A stretch of 64,000 nt of DNA from Heligmosomoides polygyrus polygyrus (taxonomy: Eukaryota > Nematoda > Chromadorea > Rhabditida > Heligmosomidae), in contig OX377206.1 in assembly GCA_947396885.1 (NCBI GenBank), positions 10,904,778 through 10,968,777 of the forward strand. The letters are read 5' to 3'. Position 1 is the first letter of the stretch, and each line of letters starts with the position of its first letter. Below are positions 42,803 to 53,819 of the stretch, piece by piece. The position numbers and the translations under genes were made by a program. The notes beneath the pieces were generated by a model. The model ran no database searches. It was given only the letters and a program-made list of their open reading frames with translations, and was not told the DNA's origin.

Positions 42803-42969
42803 CTTGTCGTATGGTAAGTGCTCAATGACATCACGACTTCGCGGCTCCAGAAGCTTCACGCCTGTTCTGCCGATAGCCAGTTCAACCGGTGGCATTGCTC
42901 GTCCGTCGACGGATGCGGCATCTAGCCGGAATATCGAGCTGCCGAACAGCGGCCACGTGGATAGGAGCT
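42803..42969 (-). CDS. Myosin tail exon t: FERM F2/F3, last exon found
   Basis: Acceptor CCGTTTTCAG, donor AAG|GTAACG, 56 codons. LLSTWPLFGSSIFRL (the WPLFGSxxF motif), then PPVELAIGRTGVKLLEP, DVIEHLPYDK. The frame also stays open past GTAACG until a MITE at 42724, so read-through of this exon is possible. The rest of the F3 lobe was not located downstream. Confidence 0.9.
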
Positions 42970-43084
42970 CTGAAAACGGTCCTATCGTACTTCAGCATAC
43001 GGTAGGGCACTCAGAGCTCATCTCAGCGTTCATCCGCGTCTTCAGGTATAGATCTAAACAGCTATGCAGAAAAAGATATCCTAC

Positions 43085-43227
43085 CCAAGAATGCAGATCT
43101 GGCCTGAGTCACGGTGGTGTTCGGATTCATCGAACGAAGTTGTCGATTAATTCTCGTCGCCCAGGTATCGCCTGTTTGGGCCGGATACTCGAGTACTGCC
43201 GATGGAACCAACGACTGCGCCGTTCGA
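43085..43227 (-). CDS. Myosin tail exon s: FERM F2
   Basis: Acceptor ACGATTGCAG, donor G|GTAGGA, 143 bases. SLVPSAVLEYPAQTGDTWAT, then RSMNPNTTVTQARSAFL, matching the W---I------M-----QA---FL pattern. Confidence 0.9.
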
Positions 43228-43290
43228 CTGCAATCGTTTCAGCATAGTCGTCACTTTGAAGCCGTATCGAACCTCTCGCACTTGACTTAC

Positions 43291-43433
43291 GGTGTAACGA
43301 CGTTTCTTTGTCCTTCGCTGGCGGCGATGTGAAGGTAGGCTGCCAGTTTGGCAACGTCGTCACAGACAGACGCACTCAGATGACCGCTGGCTTGTCTTGT
43401 AAGCAACAGCCCTTGCAGGTAATCCGGAACCAC
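43291..43433 (-). CDS. Myosin tail exon r: FERM F2
   Basis: Acceptor ATTCTTAAG, donor CC|GTAAGT, 143 bases. VVPDYLQGLLL (VxPDYLxGLLL motif) then SASVCDDVAKLAAYLHIAAS, F2 helices. Confidence 0.92.
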
Positions 43434-43739
43434 CTTAAGAATAATGCGAGTCAGATGTTGGAATATCTATTTGATAACCTGTTAGAACGGTCCGAAAACG
43501 GTACCGGATTTGAACAGTTACGTTCAAGTTAAAATGTGCAATTTTCTCTTCAAACTGGGCACGTTTCATTTCAAACTGAACTCTCTTTAGTTTGATAATT
43601 TTAAATGTTTAAATATTTAAAATCTAATTTTCTTTTTCATTTCTTTTTCCTTTTTTTCTTTTCTCTTTTTCTTTTTTCTTAGTTAATTTTCTTTTTAATT
43701 TTTTTCGGACACCTCTAGAATATGCTTATGCTGTCGCAA

Positions 43740-44060
43740 AAATTTCGAATATTCGAATGGTTTCGGATGCCGAAAATTTTCGAGCATTCAAAATCGAATA
43801 TATTCGAAAAACGGGATTTTTTTTGAATATTCAAATTCGAATACATTCGAAAAACGTCATTTTGTGAATATTCGAATTCGAGTACATTCAGAAAACAACG
43901 CTTTAAATATTCGTATTCGAATGCATTCGAAAAATGCGATTTTTTGAACATTCAAATTCGAATATATTGGAAGAACGCGATTTTTGGAACATTCGACTTC
44001 GAATATTCAAAATCGAATGAAAATCATTCGAATACCTGTTCGACTGGGTCATTCGAGCAT
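43740..44060. repeat. Tandem ~45-60 bp GAATATTCGAATTCGAATAC repeat (intron)
   Basis: Five to six units alternating GAATATTCGAA, ACATTCGAAAAACG and CGATTTTTTG. Confidence 0.8.
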
Positions 44061-44234
44061 AAGTGTGCTCCAGAAATAAGAAGGATGTTTTCCAAACTAA
44101 ATCAAACGTATCTAAATTTAATTAGACATGGTATAATGAATGGAAAAGTAACTTCTTTTTGAAGGGAATTTTCGCTCCAAATTCAACTTCTCAAAGTATT
44201 TTCAAAAACGTGTACACTGCTTAAAAAATTCTTA

Positions 44235-44420
44235 TCATTTGGCCTCAAACACTTTTAGGTCTGCCCTAAGGAGCTGGTTGCAGAAGAATTTGCTGTTGTG
44301 ATACATGGAGAGATTGCGCTGTGCACTCGTATCACACGTTTCACTGCTTATTGGATTGATAGTGTAAATGCCGTTGACATGCGCGTAGATCAAGAAACAA
44401 CAAAAACACCATGCTGTCAT
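44235..44420 (-). CDS. Possible nested gene: 61-residue secreted peptide
   Basis: ATG at 44420 starts MTAWCFCCFLIYAHVNG, a plausible signal peptide, followed by a 44-residue mature part with two cysteines (SETC, FFC) ending KVFEAK and TGA. A TATAAA sits at 44451-44456, 31 bp ahead. It lies in a myosin intron on the same strand. No family recognised and no poly(A) signal nearby, so chance is possible. Confidence 0.4.
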   Translation of the reverse strand: MTAWCFCCFLIYAHVNGIYTINPISSETCDTSAQRNLSMYHNSKFFCNQLLRADLKVFEAK

Positions 44421-44450
44421 TCTCCACTGCGTAACTTCAGCTGAATAGCA

Positions 44451-44456
44451 TTTATA
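44451..44456 (-). promoter_or_regulatory. TATA box ahead of the possible peptide gene
   Basis: TATAAA on the minus strand 31 bp upstream of the ATG at 44420. Confidence 0.4.
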
Positions 44457-44654
44457 CTCTCAATCAAATAAACACTGCAACGCTCTGCACGAGTGCATGG
44501 CAGAATCGCTTCGCATGGACTTTTCTTCATATCAAAGCATTTCATAATAAGCTCAAAAACTTTGTTTGGACGAAAGGCATAGGAACATTACGCTCATTCT
44601 AAAGCTTCTTTCATAAAGGCGCCCAGCATAGACTTTTTTTTTAGAAATTTTGGT

Positions 44655-44851
44655 ACATGTCGCGAAGATGGGCAGCATGGGGTGTCGGGAACGTGCCAGC
44701 CAATTAGATCGCGTCAAACTGGCATGCCATTCATGGAGAGGCTGTACGGTCAGTACCCTGATTGGCTAGAATGTTCTCGCTTGGTACACTGCTTCGTTAT
44801 CATTGGCTGGCGCGGTTCCACTTCAGAATGCTGCCCACTTTTGCGACATGA
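44655..44851. mobile_element. MITE-A copy (intron)
   Basis: Ends ATGTCGCGAAGATGGGCAGC / GCTGCCCACTTTTGCGACAT, about 197 bp. Confidence 0.8.
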
Positions 44852-45522
44852 ACCGAAATTTTAAAATAAAGCATTTCTACATGTCTGCTTTCGTATGAAA
44901 GGCGCCCTGTTTAGAATGAAAAAGTGTCCAGTGATGCCAAAGCTGCACTTCGAATTCATTGGACGAATATTCGCTGAATGCTGTTTGGGTTCTTCAACTT
45001 GTCCAAGTCAGTTCTTGACTCGTTAATGAGGACTCGCACTTAGCACACGATAAAAAAGCATCAAATTTGTGTAAATTTCCAGTATTTTTAAAGGATGTTA
45101 AGCAGAATGTTGGAGCCACACTTGCAATTTCAAACACATGTACATGCGCTCAAAAGGTTTCAATATTTTAACGCTTCAGAAGCTTGACACAAAATACCAA
45201 AATCCAACATTATTTTTAGACCAACAATATAATTTCGAATATCGACTTTCATTTTGGCTGTTCAGCAATTTTATTCGAGAGCAAGGGCTGACGAATATCA
45301 ATCGATCCTCAATCAATCAGTATTGCTCTCATGAAGTACGCGCCGCGTCTTCAATAACTTCACTACATCTTCTATAGAGAACGATATCACAAAAATGTGG
45401 CTAGCAAGTAAAAGAGTAAAAGCTTTTAAGTTTGAAGTTATTCTCCAGCTTCTTTCTTCAGAAAACCTCGACATCTGAACTGATTGTAAACAGCTTACTA
45501 AATATTGATTGTTATTGATCAC

Positions 45523-45683
45523 CTGGAAGAACATGACGTCAATGTAGACAGGGTGGTCGAGTCTCAGCGGATGCACCCATGTGCAGCGCTTCAACAAGAA
45601 ATGGAATTGCTGCCTCTTGTGCTCCAATTCCGTACAAATATCCAGAATGTAGTCGTCGTTTGCACAGTACTCTGTTCGGTTAT
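45523..45683 (-). CDS. Myosin tail exon q: FERM F1/F2
   Basis: Acceptor CGGCTTTCAG, donor CAG|GTGATC, 161 bases. YILDICTELEHKRQQFHFLL, then RCTWVHPLRLDHPVYIDVMF, the conserved W--PLRLD----I---F-Q motif. A 1.9 kb intron before it holds an RTE fragment and a MITE-C. Confidence 0.92.
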
Positions 45684-46233
45684 CTGAAAGCCGAGACTCA
45701 CCTTCTCACGAAGTTCAAAGATGAAGGCGTTTTTTTTTTGAAGTACACACACATAATGACTGACCCTACCACTAGCACTCCGTAAAGGTGAGTACTCAAG
45801 TGGTAGTCAGCAATGGAACTATGCATATGAATCCTTTTAAACGAATACAGAATCTAACAAACAGAACTTGGAGACTTTCACCATTTCTATCTACATGATC
45901 TACATCTGATCTATCTTCATGTCTGTGGAAGCGTAGGACGACGTTTGAATCTTATGAAGACGACGTTTGTGGAAAATAGAAGAATACTACAATTACTTTC
46001 AACAGAACACTCATCCAGATTTCGGAGTCATCGGACTTCTTTGGGAAGCTCCTGAGTCAGACATACGACGCTTGTAGCCACCGGGCTAATATGATCAACT
46101 GGATCACTCTGGCACACAACAGGGACGAAAGGTGACACTGCATGCGTCCGCTGGACCAATTCGATGAGTAGCGGGATAACAGATGGAGTAGATAACCACC
46201 TAGTTGCAGTATTCTTCTTCCCTATTGCACTTC

Positions 46234-46417
46234 TGGTACGAGTTGCTAATGTGGCCTACACGGGAAGGCCAAAACGCGTCCGAGCAATCAGGGCACATCA
46301 AGGAGGCTTTCCACCTACGTGTTCGGTCGGTGCACCTAGCTGATAGTGACCGATGCTTCTTTGGCTGTCCCTATGATTGGCTGGCTTTCCACGCAGGCCA
46401 CATTAACGACTACTACC
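46234..46417. mobile_element. MITE-C copy (intron)
   Basis: TGGTACGAGTTGCTAATGTG and CACATTAACGACTACTACC-type ends. Confidence 0.75.
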
Positions 46418-47284
46418 TTCTTCTTTCACCATTCTACAACGACGTCGTCATCGACGTGAAGAGAAGGGCTTGGCAAGGAGATGGCATATCTCCGAAGCTC
46501 TTCAGCTGCACACCCAGGGACGTCATGCGCGAACTAGAATGGGTAGACATGGGAGTAAAAGTGGACGGCCGGCAACTGCACCTGTACGCTTCGCTGACAA
46601 CATCGTGCTCATTACAACGAGCACAGCCAGGAAGAGCGAATGCTGGCTGACTTCGATCGTGTATGTGGGAACGTTGGACTGCAGCTGAATCTTACGAAGA
46701 CGATGTTCATGAGGAACGGACAAGTATCTGATGACCCATTCTCGCTCAACGGAACGAACATCTCCGAATGCCCCAACTACGTGTATCTGAGTCGCGAAGT
46801 CAATGAAGAGCGTCGAAACAGTCGTGAAGAAGACGAAGAACGTCCGACTTCGTGGCCACCTATACGACTCTACCGTTCTTCCTTCCCTAACTACGTCTCC
46901 GACAGCTGAGCCATACGAAAATAGGATGAGCACGCGATCAGCGTCGCCCAGCGTGGAATCGAGTGGACGACGCTCAGAGTGACACGACTCACGCAACTGA
47001 AAGAAGGCCTCCGGAGTCCCAAGCTTCGCCGACGTTCGAAGATCAGAGACGCTGTCGCATGGGCCAAGTCGTCGAAAATTAGGTGGGCCGGACACGTAAT
47101 GCGATTCGCAGACACCTGCTGGACGAGAGCCATCACCGACTGGATCCCTCAGGCAGTGAAAAGAACGCCTGGACACCCAATGCTTCGGTCAAGCTTCTTC
47201 GTGAAAGCCCTGAACGAACGATATGACAATTTTCGTGCCCGCTCGAGCAAGTCGATGATCAACGGGACGAAAAGTGACAGGTGA
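46418..47284 (+). pseudogene. RTE-type LINE 3' fragment (antisense in intron)
   Basis: Plus-strand RT blocks: QGDGISPKLFSCT, RELEWVDMGVKVDGRQL, then after a frameshift RFADNIVLITTS (FADD box changed to FADN), NVGLQLNLTKTMFMRNGQVS, and the RTE C-terminal KIRWAGHVMRFAD, VKRTPGHP, VKALNERYD. Several frameshifts and an internal loss near 46880. Inactive. Confidence 0.85.
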
Positions 47285-47560
47285 TGCTACCGATTATTAA
47301 GCATAAATCGTAGCTAACTCTTGAAATTCAATCAAGAACATCTGCTGGTTTCTGGCAGGCTTCTACTTCTTTCACGTCGTCCAGAAATGATCGTACCGCT
47401 CAATTCTAATGAACGTCCTCATGTCTTCTTGCAGAATTATATCCAATAACCCTACAACTACGTGAATTTTTATTTGAAGACAGTGCAGGGCATTAAATTT
47501 TCAACTTTCGCAAATAAGTAGAAAGATTTTAAAGGTACACAAGCCAGGCAAAAGTCAAAC

Positions 47561-47636
47561 CTTTCTCGAGAACGTAGCAGAGACAGAATTCTTGCTGTTC
47601 AGATGGACTTCGAATGTTGAGCTCCAAGCAAAGTTC
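47561..47636 (-). CDS. Myosin tail exon p: FERM F1
   Basis: Acceptor TTCTTTAAG, donor G|GTTTGA, 25 codons plus one base. ELCLELNIRSPSEQQEFCLC then YVLEK continues F1. Confidence 0.85.
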
Positions 47637-47719
47637 CTTAAAGAATACGAATATTAAAACATTCATCCGGATGTCAAATGGTAAAATGTTTCAATGCTTT
47701 GTGAGTAAAGAAAACCTAC

Positions 47720-47818
47720 TCTAATAGCCTCCTCAACAACGGTGATACTCTTTGTGTTGACGACTTTCTTATTACCACCAGGAAGCATGTAGGCTTGACG
47801 CTTGAGAATCTTGCCATT
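47720..47818 (-). CDS. Myosin tail exon o: FERM F1 start
   Basis: Acceptor TTCCATTTAG, donor AGA|GTAGGT, 33 codons. ILKRQAYMLPGGNKKVVNTK, then SITVVEEAI: the ubiquitin-like F1 lobe opening (LPGG---V-----TTV). Confidence 0.9.
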
Positions 47819-47916
47819 CTAAATGGAAAGTGAGAAACTGAAGACTGTGCTGACAGACACTCGTAGCTACAGTAGTGGAAGTAGGTGTAGCCTGAAAATC
47901 AAGCAACATGACCTAC

Positions 47917-48011
47917 CGTGATCTCCTCGACTTCCATGCCGCTCAGTAGGTATTTTCGACCACCATAGCGCATCGTCTGGTTCAGATTTTGAAGGCACAA
48001 CTGCGCCGTGC
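47917..48011 (-). CDS. Myosin tail exon n: MyTH4-FERM junction
   Basis: Acceptor AATTACAG, donor ACG|GTAGGT, 95 bases. TAQLCLQNLNQTMRYGGRKY, then LLSGMEVEEIT, the MyTH4 end (GGRK-x-P/S-xx-E-E-I). Confidence 0.9.
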
Positions 48012-48363
48012 CTGTAATTGTCTTTTATTCGCTAAAAACGATGGAAGTATGACGCATTTGTCAGTCTGCCTGCAAGGTATTGCTGACAATTTTCGATTAA
48101 AAGAAACAACATATTCAGCGAGCCCTCAACAGCTATTGTTCATCTACACCAAGACTTAGTTCGTCCAGCTAAGCTCAAAATGGCTCCTGGTTAAACCTGA
48201 TGAATGAGTAATTAACTAAGCTCAAATTCTGTATCATATGATGCCAACCCATATGGCTAATCCCTCCACATCGCTGTATCTTTAGAGAGCGCCTCTTGCC
48301 ACTGCGCCACGGGTAAATAACTTATTCCATACCGTTTCTATCAGTTTTGTTACAAAAACCAAC

Positions 48364-48497
48364 CATGATAAGCTCTCCTGTGATCGTCTGCATTCTCAAC
48401 CAGATAATTTACCAAGTAAGGTCGCAGAGCAAGTGAACTTTCAAAATAGGCAGTAAGTATCGAAAACAGCCGCCATCCTCGAATTGAGCTGTCCGGC
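48364..48497 (-). CDS. Myosin tail exon m: MyTH4 C-terminal helices
   Basis: Acceptor TGTTTCAG, donor G|GTTGGT, 134 bases. PDSSIRGWRLFSILTAYFES, then LALRPYLVNYL has the GW-L-----Y--PS/L--YL pattern. Confidence 0.9.
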
Positions 48498-49287
48498 CTG
48501 AAACATTCAAGTTGAAAAAAATGACGCAAAAAATTCTGTAGATGTTAAAAGTACAAGAGCGTGAAAAACTTTATCTAAAAAGCAAGCATAAGTGAGGTGT
48601 AAACCTAGAAATTACTAAGTGGTTACACTCACTGCGTACAAACGATGGGTATCGATTATGCGCGCACTTGCGCTCACTGTGTGCAATCCTGTTCGTGTAT
48701 TGATTCGGTTGGCGCGTCAGTTCAGTCCAGTTTTTACAAGGGCAATGGGCATTCTTTTTCTTTTGATTTTTGGGTACTTATAGGGGAAGCCCGCAAGGTT
48801 AAGGAACGCGGCAAGGAAGATAGGCGAAAAGATGAAGCACCGACTACATTAGCTACCCTATTGCCTTACGTACGATAGCGTACCGACTCTCTAGCATAAA
48901 ATTCCACGTCGCTTTGGCCACGTGCTGTAGCTCCAGGATCTGACTCGGTCGGACAAAATCATGATAGGTACCGAAGTTTGCAAGAAGAACTTCACATTTT
49001 AAGAACTTGAACGAAATAGAAAGATACATACGTAGCCATACTGCACCGAGACTCTGAAGAAAAAATGCCTAGAAAATTGAGTAACATTAAGACGCGGTTT
49101 TTCGTGAAGTTATATTGCCTGAGAATAGGACGGAAAACCTCCATTTCGCAGCACGAAAAACGGGATCCTAGAATAGATTCTTATACAAGACTGGAGGCTT
49201 AAGGAAGGAAAATTTCCATAGTTAAGCAATATGGCGTAAAAAGTAAAAGCGCAGAATCAAGGAATAAGAAGCACATAAGGAGCTTAC

Positions 49288-49444
49288 TTTGCCGACTTAT
49301 TGTTGGTGGTCTGGCGAATAATCTGACAATAGACTTCATCTCGTAGTGCAGGATTTTTGTGACAAATTAGCAGCAGACGGTAGACAGCATCCGTTAGCGT
49401 TTCGCCACGTCGAATCGGTTCATCGCCCATGTAACGCATTATAC
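49288..49444 (-). CDS. Myosin tail exon l: MyTH4 signature
   Basis: Acceptor ATGTTCAG, donor AA|GTAAGC, 157 bases. IMRYMGDEP, then LLLICHKNPALRDEVYCQII, RQTTNN: the most conserved MyTH4 motifs (IMRYMGD; LRDE-YCQ--KQ-T). Confidence 0.92.
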
Positions 49445-49896
49445 CTGAACATACAATGATAAGTCATGCAAAAAAAAACAACGTGAAATCCACTTTTCTT
49501 TACATAGAGGTTCTTTTACGGAAGTTGACTGTGAAAATTTAAGTTGTTTAGAAGACACGTTTCAAAACAATGTTGACGGGCTGTCTGTGGTCACTCTTAA
49601 GACCCCAGTGTCGCTGAAAAATCTCTTTGTTATGAAGCCGAGAATAAACAGAGCAACATCACATTCAGTTTTAATGGAAGAATTAATCAAGAACCACGTG
49701 AAGTGTCAGGAATGTGACCTAGAGGACGCCCGAAGCAGCGTTGGTCAGTCGGTCGGAGACCACCCGTTACACATGGACATGAAAGTAACTGGCGTCCACC
49801 CTGATCAAGCGCAGGATCGGGAAAGGTGGCGTCACGACACCAGAAGAGCGGACCCCGCGACGAAGCAGGACAAACGCTGAAGAAGGAAGAAACACG
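49445..49896. other. Intron sequence, nothing recognised
   Basis: A 97-codon plus ORF (49587-49880) has no family resemblance. Confidence 0.4.
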
Positions 49897-50355
49897 GGCA
49901 CTAGTTAAAAGTTCCGACTCCACCGACACGACTTCGGTCGAAAAAATTGTTTTCGCTGAAACCTTTTCTAGGGGGGTTATTTGGTATGCTGATCACGAAT
50001 CTGACATCCGTTTTTCGTTTTACGCTGGAGTACGGTAGGTTACGGAAGGTACGGGTGACTAAGATAATGGTCACCGATTTCTCCCAAATAAAACGAAAAC
50101 CGATATCGGATTCGTTATCAGCACCCCAAATAACCCCCCCCCCCTAGTCGAAGTTTGTGCAAAATCGGTGAATATGACCTCGACCGGGCCTTAGTTACCC
50201 GTAGCTACCGTAACCTACCGTAATCGGCCGCAATTTCAAAAACGGATGCCAAATCCGTGATCAGCACCCCAAATAACCCCCTAGACGAAGTTTCAGCGAA
50301 AACAATTTTTTCGACCGAAGTCGTGTCGGTGGAGTCGGAACTTTTAACTAGTGCC
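49897..50355. mobile_element. hAT-like MITE, 459 bp, perfect ~66-bp TIRs and 8-bp duplication
   Basis: Left and right ends (GGCACTAGTTAAAAGTTCCG...) are exact reverse complements for about 66 bp. GAAACACG at 49889-49896 is repeated at 50356-50363. Interior shares GATCACGAATCTGACATCCG and GGTAGGTTACGG with 59232-59872. Confidence 0.9.
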
Positions 50356-50951
50356 GAAACACGCAAATGCATATTTTCCAATGCATATTTTCCCTATACT
50401 ATGACTTAAAGTGGCCACTTGATGGAACAGCTAGCGCCTTATACTCCCCAGGCAATCACGGTACCAATCCAATGCTTTTGATGAGATGGAGGAAGGCTTA
50501 GTTGATGTGGATGGAACCCGAACCACACAACCGGATTCGGGGTGCCCACGACAGGCAGCGCCTCCCCTGGTTGGGCTACCACACTGCCAGAAGAAAAAGT
50601 AACGCGCCAAAATCTTGCGTAGAGCATTGAAAAGAAATGTTGTTTCATCTTGTCAAAAATTTTTCATCTCTGCAGACTCTGCATCAATAACCAATACAGA
50701 ATGGACAAAGTGGATTAAATGGAAAACAACAAACCCCTTTTTCTGTCACTTAACGAATTTTTCGCTTCACACTTTTCGCTCTGACGATAGTTTCATAAAA
50801 ACAGTACGCGAAAAAGGCTATCTGAGCGACATGATTCCATAGCGAGTCTAGCAGTGAATATGTGAGGCTTTCTATTAATACAGTGTATGAGATTTTACTC
50901 TACCGATCAACATGACAATGATATGTAACGCCAAGTGCGCTAGGCTAGTAA

Positions 50952-51240
50952 AGGCTAGGATAAAAGACGGCGTTGATCAATCCCTTTCTGTGAATCGCCC
51001 AATCGCTGTGCTTCTTTGGAATAAGGTGAAGTTATCCGTCAATATCGTGAATGCATATTTGACGTAAAAAATGAGATTTTATGGCCAACAAATGAATAAG
51101 TCGGCGTTTTTCCTTCCCTGGTACCATCTCGTCGACAACGGATAGGAAGGCATGGTTCACCTGAGCGGAAAATCCGAACCAAAAACCGGATATTGGGTGC
51201 ACGTCACAGACGGCACCTCCTCCGACTGCGCCACTGCAAA
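50952..51240 (-). mobile_element. SINE-A copy (intron)
   Basis: GGATAAAAGACGGCGTTGAT tail at the left, CTCCTCCGACTGCGCCACTG head at the right. Confidence 0.75.
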
Positions 51241-51583
51241 CCAATTCAGGGTGCGAATCGGAGCCGAGTTGCCCTTCAAATGGGATACATGCGGCTTTTC
51301 ACCAAACAGAAAGTTTCGATGACGATTTTGAACTGAATGCACTGAACCGCACTGGGATTTCGCTTTCTCCTTATACTCCAAGGAGGTGCTAGCTTATAAA
51401 GTGGAAACAACAACTGCGGCCATCATTGCATCGCCGTCAGGACAAAGAAGTCAGAGTGCTTATGAGATAGACAATCAGTACAACAAATGCGTTTTTTGGG
51501 CCTTGTAGGCCCATATATGGTGCACAATCTCGCAACGAGCGAAGACTGTTAGTAAAAAGTGGTTAAAAAATAGCGAAACTCAC

Positions 51584-51744
51584 AAACGAATGCCTCGCAG
51601 GCTAATTTGTCCAACTCGCTGGACTCGAAGCGAATCAACGAGTGGGAGATCGGTTTGTCGGTGAACTTTATCTTATGAGCAACGTCCTGCCACGTCCACT
51701 CCTTCCCTGAAGGACGCATTCTTTCGTTGAGCGAATACTTCCTT
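51584..51744 (-). CDS. Myosin tail exon k: MyTH4 middle
   Basis: Donor T|GTGAGT is strong. EWTWQDVAHKIKFTDKPISH, then SLIRFESSELDKLACEAFV is the MyTH4 core (K-PI--SL, L--LA-E-F). The acceptor near 51745 is inferred from phase. Confidence 0.8.
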
Positions 51745-51802
51745 CTTTTCAAGATAGCCACCACAATTGGATGCCTCCAATTGACAGCAAAATAAAACCT
51801 TA

Positions 51803-52025
51803 TACTGGTTGTTAGTGTGGCCTACATGGTGGCGGCGGAAACACACCAGAGCAATCACATCCAATCAGAGCACCGACCGAACAGAAGCCAGTCAACCAGG
51901 GCAGCGTACATACACGCCCCCCCCCCTCTCTATCCTGCGCCGAGTGGCTTGACGTGACTCGATCTGACTGTTCTGGTGTGTCCAATGCCATCTCCGTGTA
52001 GGCCACACTAGCGACTAGTAGCACC
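51803..52025. mobile_element. MITE-C copy (intron, beside exon j)
   Basis: ACTGGTTGTTAGTGTGGCCT and AGGCCACACTAGCGACTAGT ends. It also carries a C run. Confidence 0.8.
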
Positions 52026-52045
52026 AAAACAAAATAGTGAAAGAC

Positions 52046-52206
52046 CCACTGTTCTTCTTCAACGTGTTGTCGGACCCTTTCGGTCCTCGGAAGTGATTCA
52101 AAGCGAACTCCAGCATGGTGTACTTGTAGCCATTCACTTGACCGACGTCGTCCATGACGTCGTCGTAAACCAACGGCAACGTGGGCGGTGCTTCCTCTAC
52201 TTCGCG
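52046..52206 (-). CDS. Myosin tail exon j: start of MyTH4
   Basis: Acceptor TTTCCAG at 52207. REVEEAPPTLPLVYDDVMDD leads to YTMLEFALNHFRGPKG, the opening helix of a MyTH4 domain. The donor is ambiguous: GG|GTCTTT (52046) fits the next phase, A|GTGGGT (52050) looks better. A MITE-C copy starts 20 bp downstream and may have disturbed this border. Confidence 0.75.
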
Positions 52207-52642
52207 CTGGAAAGAAATCAAAACTAATGGACAACAACAGAAGAATTTTGTACGAGATTGACGCTTCGATACTGAATGCGTCAGGTACCGTAAATCGTCT
52301 CTAAGGGCGGATCTTAGTAACGATAGTTGGCCGAAGCAGCTGAACTTTGGCTGATGTCAAAGTTCCCGGAGAATGCTGGTGAAATGACTATGAAATTGTT
52401 CATTACAAAGCACGCTACAGTAACCATAAGATTTCCAGACGTGTTTGAAACTCTGTACTATTCGGCATCTTACGAGGATGAAAAAGGACATTGTCCACGA
52501 CATTTTAGGACACTTGACAATAAGCGGACGCAACGCTATGATAGGAGCGTGTATGATGCAAAAAAAACCTCAAAATCATTCAAAACGTCATCCTTCAATG
52601 ACAGTTTTGCTCAAATAATCTGTATCATGCGAAAAAATCCCC

Positions 52643-52842
52643 TGGAACTAGTCGTGAATGTGGCCTACATGGGAACTCGGAACATCAGCCAATCACTATA
52701 AAATCACGGCATCGACAGAGCACGTACCAGGCAGGCAGAGGACCGCCCCTTCGTGCCACCCTTGACAAACACATCCATTCGACGCGGCTAATTGTTCTGC
52801 TTATGCCGCCACCCACGTAGGCCACATTAACGACTAGTACCA
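52643..52842. mobile_element. MITE-C copy (intron)
   Basis: TGGAACTAGTCGTGAATGTG and CACATTAACGACTAGTACCA ends. Confidence 0.85.
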
Positions 52843-52898
52843 ATCTTTAATCCAGAAGATGAAGATTATTCATCCCTTAAAGTAGAGTGGGAAAAAAC

Positions 52899-53024
52899 CA
52901 GCAAACGAACATTATTCTCGTCGAGAGGAATCACATATTGCGCGGGAAGGCTGCCGTAGCGATTGCCGATTTTACCGTAGAGCCACGATCCAGACGGAGC
53001 CACTTCACCACTCGGTAAAGGTAT
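52899..53024 (-). CDS. Myosin tail exon i: SH3, second half
   Basis: Acceptor TTCTAG, 42 codons, phase 0. GSWLYGKIGNRYGSLPAQYV has the SH3 tryptophan, the G-x-x-P signature (GSLPAQYV) and closing strand. The donor CTG|GTTTTT is weak, so the 3' border is less sure. Confidence 0.8.
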
Positions 53025-53084
53025 CTAGAACAAACACCACGTACGCTCTCTTCAGAAGTATAGGCGATTAGTCGATTACGCTAC

Positions 53085-53171
53085 CAGTTCAATTGTGTCT
53101 CCTTTCTTGAACGACAAGAGATTTGGCTGCTTGGTGACATAGTCAGCAGTGGCGCGGGCGAATTGTTTACG
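53085..53171 (-). CDS. Myosin tail exon h: SH3, first half
   Basis: Acceptor CTTACTTCAG, donor CTG|GTAGCG, 29 codons, phase 0. ARATADYVTKQPNLLSFKKG then DTIEL: the SH3 ALYDY-like strand (here ATADY) and the LSFKKGD acidic-turn motif. Confidence 0.85.
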
Positions 53172-53269
53172 CTGAAGTAAGGTATAATGAAGTGGAAACC
53201 AGTAAACAAACTTACAATACAGTTCGTTTCAATGGCGGACAATTTGTTCAAAGGTTGCTACTAGAGTTG

Positions 53270-53660
53270 AGCCTATATGAATTCAAATAATTTCGATCGA
53301 TGTTTTGTTCAATTAATCAAAAATTCAAAAATCGAATTATTCGTTCGTTCTGTTATTCCATAATTCGAAAAAACGGCTTATTCGCGTACTCGCCCGATTG
53401 TTCGACATTTTACAAATAAATTTTGCTCATTTTTCTGTTCGATCGAAGAAAAAGTCAAAAAGCTCAACACTACAGGTGCTACATACATACATGCTAGTAC
53501 AGTTGTGCTCTCGATTTTTTTTTTCGAATATTTGAATTCTAGTATATTCGAAAAATAGGAATGTTGTGAATATTTGAAATCGAAAAGCGAAAAACGCATT
53601 TTTTGATGATAACAATCAGTCAAATGCTGATTCGAGTAAGACATTCGAGCACAACTATTG
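53270..53660. repeat. TTCG-rich repeat (intron)
   Basis: ATTCGAAAAAACGG, TATTCGAAAAATAGG and CGATTGTTCGACATTTT motifs. Confidence 0.6.
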
Positions 53661-53819
53661 ATGCTACGCAGGGAACCCACGACGCGCTCCCCCCCCCCCC
53701 CCTCGTGGGAAACTAATTTTCCAGACAGACCATATGGTTTGTGTTTATACCTAAACCATATCCATGCTGTCTATTATTATAGAATCTCCACTATACGCCC
53801 ATGATCACCCTATATATAA

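Noticed and set aside
46523..47176. 217-codon minus ORF, the longest on that strand
   Set aside because: Exact antisense of the RTE reverse transcriptase fragment, which has recognisable motifs on the plus strand.
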